Positions 1 to 7,377 of a stretch of 25,149 nucleotides of DNA are shown piece after piece (the stretch's first letter is position 1; every line of letters begins with the position of its first letter). The notes under the pieces were generated by a model, which was not told where the DNA came from, ran no database searches, and saw only the letters and a program-made list of their open reading frames with translations. This stretch comes from Clostridiales bacterium. Its GTDB lineage: Bacteria; Bacillota; Clostridia; Christensenellales; Aristaeellaceae. Where the stretch lies: positions 1 to 25,149 of the forward strand of contig SFFH01000048.1 of the NCBI GenBank assembly GCA_004557905.1, written 5' to 3'. The position numbers and the translations under genes were made by a program.

Positions 1-1
1 T

Positions 2-784
2 ATGAGAAAGAAGAACGGAGCGCTGATGCTCATCACGGCCCTGGTCTACGTCTTCCTGATCGGCCCGCTGCTGGTCATCGCCGCGGCTTCTTTCAGCGAG
101 ACGAAGGCGCTGAAGTTCCCGGGACAGGGCTTCACCCTGGACTGGTACAAAAAGGTGCTGACGATGAGCTCGTTCATCTCGGCGGCCAAGCTGAGCATCG
201 TCATCGCCCTGGCGGCGACGGCGATTGCGCTGCTGCTGGGCCTGCCGGCGGCGTATGCGCTCAATCGCTACAAATTCAGGGGGAAGGAAGCGATCAAGAC
301 GCTGTTCCTCTCCCCGGTGCTCATCCCGTGCATCGTGCTGGGCTTCATCATGCTGCGGTATGTCGTCAATCTGTATGATCTGGAGGTTATCCCCAGCCTG
401 CTGATCGGCCATACGCTGCTGTCGATCCCGTACGTCATGCGCGTGGTCACCTCCTCGCTGGCGAACTTCGATTTTGCGGTCGAGGAGGCGGCGTGCAGCC
501 TGGGCGCGACGCGGGTGTACACGTTCTTTCACATCGTGCTGCCCAACATCAAGTCCGGCATCGCGTCCGCATGCATCATGTCCGTGATCAACTCGTTCAA
601 CAACGTGTCGCTCTCGGCGTTCCTCACAGGTCCGGGCGTGAACATGCTGCCCATCGAGATCATGAGCTACGTCGAGTATCACTTCGATCCGACGATTGCC
701 GCGCTGGCGACCATCCTGATGCTCGCCACCCTCGGCGTGATGCTGCTGATTGAAAAGACCCTCGGCCTGCAGAGCGTCGTGTGA
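2..784 (+). CDS. ABC transporter permease, spermidine/putrescine (PotC) type
   Basis: Inner subunit of a binding-protein-dependent importer of the PotC/PotI family, whose members form half of the membrane channel for polyamines or similar small cations. The 260-residue protein has about six hydrophobic segments (roughly residues 8-30, 62-87, 98-120, 130-150, 185-207 and 232-252). It carries the EAA loop that docks on the ATPase, beginning EEAACSLGAT at residue 161 and ending near the LPNI at 180. Length is normal for the family. The start is the first ATG in the window, one base from the edge; the hydrophobic N-terminus right after MRKKNG fits a true start, but an upstream start cannot be excluded. 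The remaining operon genes (ATPase, partner permease, binding protein) would lie to the left, outside the window. A hairpin terminator follows. Family assignment is confident; substrate is inferred. Confidence 0.88.
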   Translation: MRKKNGALMLITALVYVFLIGPLLVIAAASFSETKALKFPGQGFTLDWYKKVLTMSSFISAAKLSIVIALAATAIALLLGLPAAYALNRYKFRGKEAIKTLFLSPVLIPCIVLGFIMLRYVVNLYDLEVIPSLLIGHTLLSIPYVMRVVTSSLANFDFAVEEAACSLGATRVYTFFHIVLPNIKSGIASACIMSVINSFNNVSLSAFLTGPGVNMLPIEIMSYVEYHFDPTIAALATILMLATLGVMLLIEKTLGLQSVV

Positions 785-837
785 CGCCCGGAAAGAAATC
801 AGGCACGGGGCGTCGAATCCGTACATAAGATAAGGCT

Positions 838-867
838 GCCTGCGTTTACGCGCAGGCGCCTGTTTTT
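838..867 (+). terminator. Intrinsic terminator after the permease
   Basis: Perfect 7-bp stem GCCTGCG (838-844) with CGCAGGC (851-857), 6-base loop, followed by five T at 863-867. It closes the permease operon before the CDF gene. Confidence 0.7.
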
Positions 868-912
868 GTATTCCGGAAAGGTTGCTTTTCCTAACAGGAA
901 GGAAGTGCGTGT

Positions 913-2088
913 ATGCTGGAAAACTGGATTGAACGCAGCGTGGGCGGCGACGTGCGCGACGAGCGCGTACGCTTGCAGTACGGCCGGGCGGCGAGCATCG
1001 TGGGCGTGGGGGCGAACGCGCTGCTCTTTGCGATGAAGCTGCTGGTGGGCACGCTCAGCGGCTCGGTGGCCATCACGGCGGACGCGGTGAACAACCTGTC
1101 CGACGCGTCCTCGAGCGTCGTAAGCCTGCTGGGCTTCAAGCTCGCGGACAAACCGGCGGACGAGGATCACCCCTACGGCCATGGGCGCTACGAGTACCTC
1201 TCCGGCCTGATGGTGGCGGTGATGATCCTGGTCATCGGCGTGGAGCTGATGAAGAGCAGCGTGGAGAAGATCCTTCACCCGGAGCCGGTGGCGGTGAGCG
1301 GCGCGCTGCTTGCCGTGCTCGTCGGCTCGATTCTGGTCAAGGTGTGGCTCTCCCGGTTCAACCGGCACATCGGCCAAAAGATCGGCTCCAAAACGCTGAC
1401 GGCGACGGCAGACGACAGCCGCAACGACGTGATCGCCACGACCGCCGTGCTGATCTCCACCGTCATCGGCCACTTCACCGGATGGATGCTCGACGGCTGG
1501 ATGGGCGCAGCCGTGGCGGCGTTCATCCTGGTCAGCGGCTTCGGGCTGGTGAAGGAGACGATCGATCCGATGCTGGGCATGCCGCCTTCCCGCGAGCAGG
1601 TGGAGGAGATCCGGAAGAAGCTGATGAGCTATCCCGGCGTGCTGGGCACGCACGACCTGATGGTGCACGACTACGGCCCCGGCAGACAGTTCGCCAGCGT
1701 GCACCTGGAGATGGACGCGGCGCTCGATCCGCTGGTCAGCCACGACATGATCGACAGCATCGAGCGGGATTTCCTCGCGCAGGAGCAGATGCACCTGGTC
1801 ATTCACTACGACCCGGTGACGCTCGACGATCCGCGCGTGGGCGAGCTGCGCGCGCTGGCGCAGCAGGCGGCAGAGGCGATTCACCCGCGCATGTCCATTC
1901 ATGATCTGCGCTTCGTGCGCGGCAGCAGACAGACCAAGGTGGTCTTCGACTGCGTGGTGCCGTACGATCTGACCATGAGCGGGCGCGAGATCCGCAAGCG
2001 GATCGATCAGGCCGTGCGCGACAGGTATCCGGAATGCTTCTGCGTGATCACCCTGGAGCACGGCTTCGTCCACCAGGATAAGGCCTGA
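913..2088 (+). CDS. Cation diffusion facilitator (CDF) transporter, probably Mn2+
   Basis: Proton-driven exporter of divalent metals in the cytoplasmic membrane. The 391-residue protein has the CDF membrane domain (about 25-225) followed by a long cytoplasmic region (230-391) with a ZT-dimer-like domain and an extra segment. Family motifs visible are ADAVNNLSD (56-64), DHPYGHGRYEYL (85-96) and TADDSRNDVIAT (165-176). The transport site reads as N60xxxD64 in helix 2 and D168xxxD172 in helix 5. The NxxxD/DxxxD pattern is known from Mn-type CDF proteins, whereas zinc exporters usually have DxxxD or HxxxD plus HxxxD. Mn2+ is therefore favoured; iron or cobalt remain possible. The start is supported by AGGAAGG at 896-902. 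It lies between a terminator and the promoter of the next gene, so it is probably monocistronic, although no clear promoter was found in its short leader. Confidence 0.88.
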   Translation: MLENWIERSVGGDVRDERVRLQYGRAASIVGVGANALLFAMKLLVGTLSGSVAITADAVNNLSDASSSVVSLLGFKLADKPADEDHPYGHGRYEYLSGLMVAVMILVIGVELMKSSVEKILHPEPVAVSGALLAVLVGSILVKVWLSRFNRHIGQKIGSKTLTATADDSRNDVIATTAVLISTVIGHFTGWMLDGWMGAAVAAFILVSGFGLVKETIDPMLGMPPSREQVEEIRKKLMSYPGVLGTHDLMVHDYGPGRQFASVHLEMDAALDPLVSHDMIDSIERDFLAQEQMHLVIHYDPVTLDDPRVGELRALAQQAAEAIHPRMSIHDLRFVRGSRQTKVVFDCVVPYDLTMSGREIRKRIDQAVRDRYPECFCVITLEHGFVHQDKA

Positions 2089-2128
2089 TGGGCACGGAAA
2101 CCGAACGCAGACAGACAGGCCTGCCGCC

Positions 2129-2157
2129 TTGCTTCTCGGAGAGGCTTGTGCTATAAT
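2129..2157 (+). promoter_or_regulatory. Promoter of the Eis-like acetyltransferase
   Basis: TTGCTT at 2129-2134 and TATAAT at 2152-2157 separated by 17 bp, 43 bp before the start codon. The GGCGGGAG ribosome site follows at about 2181-2188. Confidence 0.65.
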
Positions 2158-2199
2158 CAGGACATGCAAACGGGCCGATACGGCGGGAGATGACATTAA

Positions 2200-3420
2200 A
2201 TGAAGGAGAAGCTTCACGAGCGCCTGCAGATGCGTGCGCTGACCACGGACGATACGGCGCAGTACAATGCGCTGCTGCGCTATGCCTTTCAGGTGACGGA
2301 CAGCGAGCTGGCCTCGCTGGGCTGGAACCAGAAGGAGATGGAGCGCAGCAAGAAGCCGGTGCTCAAGAAGACGGAGTCCTACGGCTGGTTTGACGGGGAG
2401 AAGCTCGCTTCGCAGATCAGCATCTATCCCATGCAGGTGAACATTTTCGGCCAGATGTACAAGATGGGTGGCGTGACCGGCGTGGCGACGTACCCGGAAT
2501 ACATGAACCTCGGCCTGATGAGCAGCCTCATCAAGACGGCGCTGAACAGCATGCGCGAGAACCATCAGTGCGTGTCCATGCTCGTGCCGTACATGATTCC
2601 CTACTACCGCAAAAAGGGCTGGGAGATCGTCACGGACAAGATGACCTACACCATCAAGGACACGCAGCTGCCCAAGCGGCGCGAGGTTTCCGGCATGGTG
2701 GAGCGCGTGGGCATCGACAGCGAGGATCTGCGCATCGTGCACAACGCCTTTACGCGCATGCGCCACGGCGCGCTCAAGCGCAACGAGCTGGAGTGGGAGG
2801 AATACTGGCGCTGGGAGGCGGACGACGTGATTGTCGCCGTCTATTACAACGAGGCGGGCGAGCCCAAGGGCTATCTGGTCTACTACATCGCCAACGACGT
2901 CTTCCGCATCAAGGAGCTGGTGTACATCAATCAGGAGGCTCGCCACGGCCTGTGGAACTATGTCTCCGCGCACTTCTCGATGATCGACAAGGTGGTGGGC
3001 ACCAACTACACCAACGAGCCGATGGCCTTCCTGCTGGAGGACAGCGAGATTCAGGAGGAGATCGAGCCGAACGTGATGGCCCGCATCGTCGATTTCGAGG
3101 CGTTTATCAAAAAGTATCCGTTCGACATCATCTCCATTCACGACGACCTGCACTTCATCATCCACGATCCGGTGATGGAGTGCAACTGCGGCGATTTCAG
3201 CCTGCGCTGGGATAAGCAGGGCAACACGATCATCGAACGCGGCGGCACGCGGGGCGAGCGGGTCGAATGCGATATCCAGACGCTGACGGCGATGTTCTAT
3301 GGCTATAAGCGCCCGACGTACCTAAAGCGCGTGGAGCGGCTCGACGCGAGCGACGACGCGGTGCGCATTCTCGAGGATATCATCCCCATCGAGCAGCCGT
3401 ACTTCTCCGATTATTTCTAA
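2200..3420 (+). CDS. Eis-like GNAT N-acetyltransferase
   Basis: Acetyl-CoA-dependent N-acetyltransferase of the Eis type, which combines two GNAT folds with a C-terminal sterol-carrier-like domain; relatives acetylate aminoglycosides and other amines. Length (406) matches the family. The acetyl-CoA region GGVTGVATYPEY starts at residue 90, followed by YYRKKGWE (135-142), which holds the tyrosine region used as general acid in Eis. The C-terminus ends YFSDYF, as expected because the terminal carboxylate is catalytic in Eis. One oddity: the pyrophosphate loop normally reads like RxxGxG/A, but here the matching stretch is MNLGLM (102-107), without the usual basic residues. It has its own promoter and a structured repeat directly after the stop. 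The true substrate cannot be read from the sequence. Confidence 0.82.
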   Translation: MKEKLHERLQMRALTTDDTAQYNALLRYAFQVTDSELASLGWNQKEMERSKKPVLKKTESYGWFDGEKLASQISIYPMQVNIFGQMYKMGGVTGVATYPEYMNLGLMSSLIKTALNSMRENHQCVSMLVPYMIPYYRKKGWEIVTDKMTYTIKDTQLPKRREVSGMVERVGIDSEDLRIVHNAFTRMRHGALKRNELEWEEYWRWEADDVIVAVYYNEAGEPKGYLVYYIANDVFRIKELVYINQEARHGLWNYVSAHFSMIDKVVGTNYTNEPMAFLLEDSEIQEEIEPNVMARIVDFEAFIKKYPFDIISIHDDLHFIIHDPVMECNCGDFSLRWDKQGNTIIERGGTRGERVECDIQTLTAMFYGYKRPTYLKRVERLDASDDAVRILEDIIPIEQPYFSDYF

Positions 3421-3435
3421 GCAGCTTGAAACCGC

Positions 3436-3492
3436 CGCGAAGCGAAGAGGGGTCAAGGGGTGATGCCCCTGAGCGGATAGGGGCAGCAGCCC
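3436..3492 (+). repeat. 3'-end structured repeat, copy A
   Basis: Head sequence CGCGAAGCGAAGAGGGGTC (3436-3454), hairpin 1 AGGGG/CCCCT (3456-3460 with 3466-3470), then hairpin 2 GGGC/GCCC (3481-3484 with 3489-3492). It begins 16 bases after the acetyltransferase stop and points the same way as that gene. Copies B (15966-16030) and C (16300-16366, minus) share head and two-hairpin layout. Confidence 0.75.
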
Positions 3493-3500
3493 GACGCAGA

Positions 3501-3636
3501 CCTCATCCGTCATGCCTGCGGCATGCCACCTTCCCCAGAGGGGAAGGCAAGAGGCAGCGACTTGAAGGAACTCTTGCTTAAGACGTGTTTCCCCCTGCCT
3601 TCCCCTATGGGGAAGGTGCCCGAAGGGCGGATGAGG
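3501..3636. repeat. MITE-like palindromic element
   Basis: 136-bp element with 9-bp terminal inverted repeats, CCTCATCCG (3501-3509) and CGGATGAGG (3628-3636). Each half repeats the same plan: terminal repeat, a short hairpin (CATGCC/GGCATG at 3511-3525 on the left; GCCC/GGGC at 3618-3628 on the right), then a CCTTCCCC/GGGGAAGG hairpin (3529-3547 left, 3599-3616 right). The short hairpins differ in sequence but both still pair. No open frame or clear target duplication. From memory, similar CCTCATCCG...CACCTTCCCC repeats occur in many gut Clostridia genomes; this needs a search. It fills the leader of the following operon and ends 33 bases before its first start codon. Confidence 0.75.
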
Positions 3637-3669
3637 TTACCGGATGCCCGACCAAAGAAAGAGACGCAC

Positions 3670-4524
3670 ATGATCGAATCCATCATTCCTCTTCTGCGCT
3701 GCCCGCTGTGCGGCGGCGCATTTTCAAAGACAGACAACAGCCTGGTGTGCGAAAAACGCCACACCTACGACATTGCACGGCAGGGCTACGTCAACTTCGT
3801 CCCCGGACAGAAGGAGATGTTCTACAAGAAGGAGCTCTTTGAGCATCGGGCAAAGGTGTTTGAAGCGGGCGTGTACGCGCCGGTCGTCGGTCGGCTGACG
3901 GAGGCGATTGACTGCTATGCGCCGGGGGAAAGACCCGTGCTGCTGGACGCGGGCTGCGGCGAGGGCTACTACGCCAAGGCCGTCTGCACGGGCAGAAGCA
4001 TGACGCGCATCGGGTTTGACCTCTCCAGGGACGCCGTGCGGCTGGCTGCGCGCGGGCAGAAAACGGCGGCGTTCTTCGTGGCGGACCTCAAACGCATCCC
4101 GATGCAGGACCAGACCGTCGACGTGCTGCTGGATGTCTTCACGCCCGCAAACTACGCCGAGTTCGGCCGCGTGCTCAAGAAAGACGGCGTGGTGATGAAG
4201 CTCGCGCCGCGCAGCGGCTACCTGCGTGAGCTCCGCGCGCTGGCGGGCGCGCAGCTGCGCCATGCGGACTACGACGACAGCGACGTGGAGCGCTATGCGC
4301 ACGAGAAGATGGACGTGCTGCACCAGGAGGCAATCACCTACACGCTGGACGTCTCACCGGAGACGGCGCAGCACCTGGCGCGCATGACCCCGATGCTGGC
4401 GGGCGTCGACGTGGACGGGCTCGACCTGTCCGGCGTATCAAGAATCACGATTGATGAAACCCTGTATATCGGCCGCGTGAAGGGGCCGGCGAGGACACGG
4501 AAAACCAATGTGGAGGACGCATGA
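3670..4524 (+). CDS. rlmA: 23S rRNA (guanine-N1)-methyltransferase, RlmA family
   Basis: SAM-dependent enzyme that methylates N1 of G745 or G748 in helix 35 of 23S rRNA; Gram-positive members (RlmA-II/TlrB) usually modify G748 and can affect macrolide binding. The 284-residue protein has the RlmA zinc finger, C11xxC14...C27xxxH31, then the family stretch around EMFYKKELFEHRAKVFEAG (49-67). The Rossmann SAM-binding motif is LLDAGCGEGYY (91-101), with the downstream VFTP (156-159). The open frame runs upstream into the palindromic element at 3501-3636, but ATG 3670 is chosen because the zinc finger starts right after it. The ribosome site is weak (AAAGAGA near 3657). No convincing promoter lies between the repeat and the start. 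It overlaps the next gene by 4 bases (ATGA), indicating translational coupling. Confidence 0.87.
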   Translation: MIESIIPLLRCPLCGGAFSKTDNSLVCEKRHTYDIARQGYVNFVPGQKEMFYKKELFEHRAKVFEAGVYAPVVGRLTEAIDCYAPGERPVLLDAGCGEGYYAKAVCTGRSMTRIGFDLSRDAVRLAARGQKTAAFFVADLKRIPMQDQTVDVLLDVFTPANYAEFGRVLKKDGVVMKLAPRSGYLRELRALAGAQLRHADYDDSDVERYAHEKMDVLHQEAITYTLDVSPETAQHLARMTPMLAGVDVDGLDLSGVSRITIDETLYIGRVKGPARTRKTNVEDA

Positions 4525-5552
4525 TGAACAAGCTCTTTTTCAGAAACGATTACGGCGAGGGCGCGCATCCGCTGGTGATGGAGCGCCTGATGCAGACGAA
4601 CATGGAGCACACCTGCGGCTATGGACTGGACGCATACAGCCTGCAGGCAGCCGACCTGATCCGCGAGAAGTGCGGCCAGAAGGACGCGGCGGTGCATATG
4701 ATGATCGGCGGCACGAGCGCGAACATGGTCGCCCTGAGCGCGTTTATGCGCCCGTATGAGGCGGCGATTGCGGCGCAGGGCGGCCACATCAACGTGCACG
4801 AGACCGGCACCGTCGAGGGCAGCGGGCACAAGGTGTGCATCGCCGCCTCCCGGGACGGGAAGGTGCTGCCCGAGGGCGTGCAGGCGGTGGTGGACGCGCA
4901 CACGGACGAGCACATGGTGCATCCGCGCGTGGTGTACATCTCCCAGCCGACGGAGATCGGCACGGTGTACAGCCTGACGGAACTGCGGGCGCTGCGCGAG
5001 GTCTGCGACAAAAACGGCCTGCTCCTCTATGCGGACGGCGCGCGCCTGGGCAGCGCACTGACGTGCAGCGAGGCGACGGCGACGCTTCAGGACATGGCGG
5101 CGCTGACCGACGCGTTCTACATCGGCGGCACCAAGAACGGCCTGCTGTTCGGCGAGGCGCTGGTGATCGTGAATCCGGCGCTGCAGAAGGATTTCCGCTT
5201 CATGATCAAGAACCGCGGCGGCATGATCGCCAAGGGCCGCCTGTGCGGCGTGATGTTCCTGGCCGCGCTGGAGCACGACGATTACCTCGCCTGGGCGCGC
5301 CACGCCAACAAGATGGCGGACATCGTCCGCGCGGGCATGGAGAAGGGCGGCGTGAAGCCGCTGATCGCCACGACGACCAACCAGATCTTCCCGATCGTCA
5401 CGCGCGAGCAGGAGAAGAAGCTCGCGGAGCAGGTCGAGTTTGAGCGCTGGGGCGACGTGGACGATACGCATGTGGCCATCCGCTTTGTGACCAGCTGGGC
5501 GACGACGCGCGAGGACGCGCAGGCGCTGGCCGGCCTCATGGAGGCGCTGTAA
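4521..5552 (+). CDS. Low-specificity L-threonine aldolase-like PLP enzyme
   Basis: PLP-dependent beta-eliminating lyase family member, most like L-threonine aldolase (L-threonine or L-allo-threonine to glycine and acetaldehyde), in the cytosol. Visible motifs: NDYGEGAHP (9-17), phosphate-binding GGTSAN (63-68), HETGTVEGSGHK (93-104, His stacking on PLP), the D172 of YADGARLGSA that binds the pyridine nitrogen, and the Schiff-base lysine K205 in IGGTKNG. Length 343 is normal. The ATGATG gives two starts, 4521 and 4524; the GGAGG at 4512-4516 is spaced better (7 nt) for 4524. It overlaps rlmA by 4 bases and is followed after 2 bases by the next gene. A bacterial amino-acid racemase or related lyase cannot be excluded from sequence alone. 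Confidence 0.86.
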   Translation: MMNKLFFRNDYGEGAHPLVMERLMQTNMEHTCGYGLDAYSLQAADLIREKCGQKDAAVHMMIGGTSANMVALSAFMRPYEAAIAAQGGHINVHETGTVEGSGHKVCIAASRDGKVLPEGVQAVVDAHTDEHMVHPRVVYISQPTEIGTVYSLTELRALREVCDKNGLLLYADGARLGSALTCSEATATLQDMAALTDAFYIGGTKNGLLFGEALVIVNPALQKDFRFMIKNRGGMIAKGRLCGVMFLAALEHDDYLAWARHANKMADIVRAGMEKGGVKPLIATTTNQIFPIVTREQEKKLAEQVEFERWGDVDDTHVAIRFVTSWATTREDAQALAGLMEAL

Positions 5553-5554
5553 GC

Positions 5555-6559
5555 ATGGCGCGCGAGGCAAAATCGCACGTGAGAAAGCGGCGCCGCGGCT
5601 GCATCAGCGGCTGCCTGACCAACATCCTGCTGCTCCTGGGCCTGGCCGCCCTGCTGTTTGTGGGCGCGTGCGTGCTGGGCTTTGTGAAGAACGACCCGGA
5701 AACCGGCGCGCCAAGCCTGTCGCTTGACGGCGTGACGGGGCTCAGTAACCTGCATCTGCCGGACGTCAGCCTGCCGGAAAACCTGCCGGACGTGACGCTG
5801 CCGTCCTGGGCCTACGGCGTGAGCAAGACCGGCCTGACGGTCAAGACGCTGCGCGCGGGGGACGGCGAGGCTGTGCTGGTCTGCGCGGACGGCTATACGA
5901 TGCTCCTGGGCGGCGGCAGCGGCATGGGCGTCACGCTCACGGGCCAGCTGCTGCTGTGCGGCGTGAGCCACCTCAACGCGGCGGTGGCGATGAGCAGCCA
6001 GCAGAGCCAGATCGGCGGCCTGCCGCTGGCGATCACGCTGATGCCGCCGCAGTACCTGCTCTTCCAGGATTCGCAGACGAAGGGCGCGGCGTACAACCGG
6101 TTGATGGCCCAGGCACAGAAGAAGGGCGGCATTCAGGCCATCGTGCCGCAGCAGGGGCTGTCGTTCATGCTGGGGCGCGCGAGAGTGACGTTCATCGGCC
6201 CGGCGCGCACGGTGCACACCGACGAGCGCGACGACGGACTGTCCGTTCGCATCGACTACGGGAACACGTCCGTGCTGGTGATGGGCTCCATTACGGCAAG
6301 CGGCGAGCGGGAGCTGGTGTCCTCGCACGTGAACCTCGACGCGGACGCGCTCATCTGCGCGCTGGGCGGCAGCGAGGAGGCGACGTGCACGGAGTTTGTC
6401 AGCGCCGTGACGCCGAGCATTGCGCTGATGACCGGCAAAAGCCCGGCCAATGCGGTCAAGGTGCGGCTGACCCGCGCGGGCGCGCAGGTGTATACGGCCA
6501 AGGAGCACGGCGTCATGACGCTGGTCTCCGACGGGCAGACGATTCAGATCAAAGAATAA
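5555..6559 (+). CDS. Membrane-anchored ComEC-like MBL-fold protein lacking metal ligands
   Basis: 334 residues with a basic N-terminus, one membrane segment (about 22-44), a Pro/Leu-rich spacer with PDVSLPENLPDVTLP-like repeats (68-84), then a domain (95-334) that follows the ComEC/Rec2-type metallo-beta-lactamase fold. Family landmarks are present in order: RAGDGEAVLVCADGYTMLLGGG (100-121), DDGLSVRIDYGNTSVLVMG (226-244), GSITASGERELV (244-255) and DALICALGG (264-272). The metal ligands are gone. The HxHxDH motif reads CGVSHLNAAVAM (135-146) with a single His; the Asp of the GD motif is replaced (GSITASGE); and the usual HHGS is ALGGS. It is probably a non-catalytic binding or structural protein facing outside. 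It is the third gene of the rlmA operon, 2 bases after the aldolase gene, with GGAGG at 5540-5544. Confidence 0.72.
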   Translation: MAREAKSHVRKRRRGCISGCLTNILLLLGLAALLFVGACVLGFVKNDPETGAPSLSLDGVTGLSNLHLPDVSLPENLPDVTLPSWAYGVSKTGLTVKTLRAGDGEAVLVCADGYTMLLGGGSGMGVTLTGQLLLCGVSHLNAAVAMSSQQSQIGGLPLAITLMPPQYLLFQDSQTKGAAYNRLMAQAQKKGGIQAIVPQQGLSFMLGRARVTFIGPARTVHTDERDDGLSVRIDYGNTSVLVMGSITASGERELVSSHVNLDADALICALGGSEEATCTEFVSAVTPSIALMTGKSPANAVKVRLTRAGAQVYTAKEHGVMTLVSDGQTIQIKE

Positions 6560-6583
6560 GCCTTCCTCACGGATGGCTTTTTT
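6558..6583 (+). terminator. Intrinsic terminator of the rlmA operon
   Basis: Stem AAGCCTTCC with GGATGGCTT (one T-T mismatch), loop TCAC, followed by six T ending at 6583. The stem starts inside the stop codon of the upstream gene. Confidence 0.7.
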
Positions 6584-6637
6584 CGTTCTTCCGCATATTT
6601 CCACATCCTTCCGCGCATCCTGTGGGGAAGAAAGGGG

Positions 6638-7309
6638 ATGCGTCGGGTGAGGAAGGCCTTTTTGCGCATGAAGGCGTGGATGCTGGACTACGCGTATCTG
6701 GTGACGCTGGGCGCTGTGATTGCCATGATTGTGGGCAGCGCGATCTATACGCAGCAGGTGAAGCGGCAGAGCGAGGCGGGCGTGCAGGCCGCGGCCAACG
6801 CGCCGGAGATTGCCGCAAGCGCGTCGCCTGCGCAGGAGATGACCGTCACGCCGCTGCCGACGATTGCGCCGCTCACCGTGCATCCCGTGATGCTCACGGC
6901 GGCCAGCACACAGTGGCCGGTCGAGGGGGAAGTGCTGCGCGGCTTTGACGAGCAGGCGCTCGTCTGGTGGGAAAGCCTGGGCTGCTTCCGCACGCACATG
7001 GGGCTGGATATCGCGGGCGAGGCGGGCCAGGCCGTCGCCTGCTGCGCGGACGGCAAGGTGAAGAGCAGCACATGGGACGAGCTGTGGGGCTGGCGGGTGA
7101 TGATCGAGCAGACGGACGGACGGCAGGTGACGTACAGCGGCCTGGAGAGCAGCGTGGTGAGCATCGGCGAGAGCGTGACCCGCAGCCAGACGATTGGCAC
7201 GCTGCTCTCGCGCATTCCCTGCGAGGGGGAGATGCCGGCGCATCTGCACCTGCAGGTCAGGAATAAGGGCATGATGCAGGACCCGGAGGCCATGCTGCCG
7301 GAGAGGTGA
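6638..7309 (+). CDS. M23/LytM-domain membrane protein, SpoIIQ-like
   Basis: 223-residue type II membrane protein: basic N-terminus, one membrane segment (about 18-38), an Ala/Pro-rich linker (45-80) and a C-terminal LytM (M23) domain. The zinc ligands of an active endopeptidase are complete: H120xxxD124 in THMGLD and H202xH204 in AHLHLQV. The layout, length and the WPVEGEVLRGF opening of the domain (93-103) resemble SpoIIQ, the forespore channel protein, but an ordinary envelope hydrolase or division regulator is also possible. The chosen ATG has a suboptimal ribosome site; an internal ATG at 6668 (M11), preceded by GAGGAAGG, would leave the membrane segment intact. It follows a terminator, so it has its own transcript; no clear sigma-A promoter is seen in the 54-base gap. 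Confidence 0.75.
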   Translation: MRRVRKAFLRMKAWMLDYAYLVTLGAVIAMIVGSAIYTQQVKRQSEAGVQAAANAPEIAASASPAQEMTVTPLPTIAPLTVHPVMLTAASTQWPVEGEVLRGFDEQALVWWESLGCFRTHMGLDIAGEAGQAVACCADGKVKSSTWDELWGWRVMIEQTDGRQVTYSGLESSVVSIGESVTRSQTIGTLLSRIPCEGEMPAHLHLQVRNKGMMQDPEAMLPER

Positions 7310-7334
7310 TGGACAATAGGGAGAGAATACAAAG

Positions 7335-7366
7335 AAGAGCTGCCAGGTCCATGCCTGACAGCTCTT
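7335..7366. terminator. Bidirectional terminator between converging genes
   Basis: 13-bp arms AAGAGCTGCCAGG (7335-7347) and CCTGACAGCTCTT (7354-7366) with one mismatch and a 6-base loop. T-rich stretches flank it on both strands (TATTCTTCC on plus; CTTTGTATT on minus), serving the M23 gene and livF. Confidence 0.65.
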
Positions 7367-7377
7367 TATTCTTCCTA

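Noticed and set aside
799..3165. 788-codon open frame on the minus strand across the CDF and acetyltransferase genes
   Set aside because: It is antisense to two well-supported genes; its product is rich in His, Arg, Ala and Val with no domain motif, as expected from the complement of GC-rich codons.
3523..3669. N-terminal extension of RlmA starting inside the palindromic element
   Set aside because: The extra residues are encoded by the repeat and precede the conserved zinc finger start; ATG 3670 fits the family.
5282..7249. 655-codon minus-strand open frame under the aldolase, MBL-like and M23 genes
   Set aside because: Antisense shadow with low-complexity composition, crossing a terminator and an intergenic gap.
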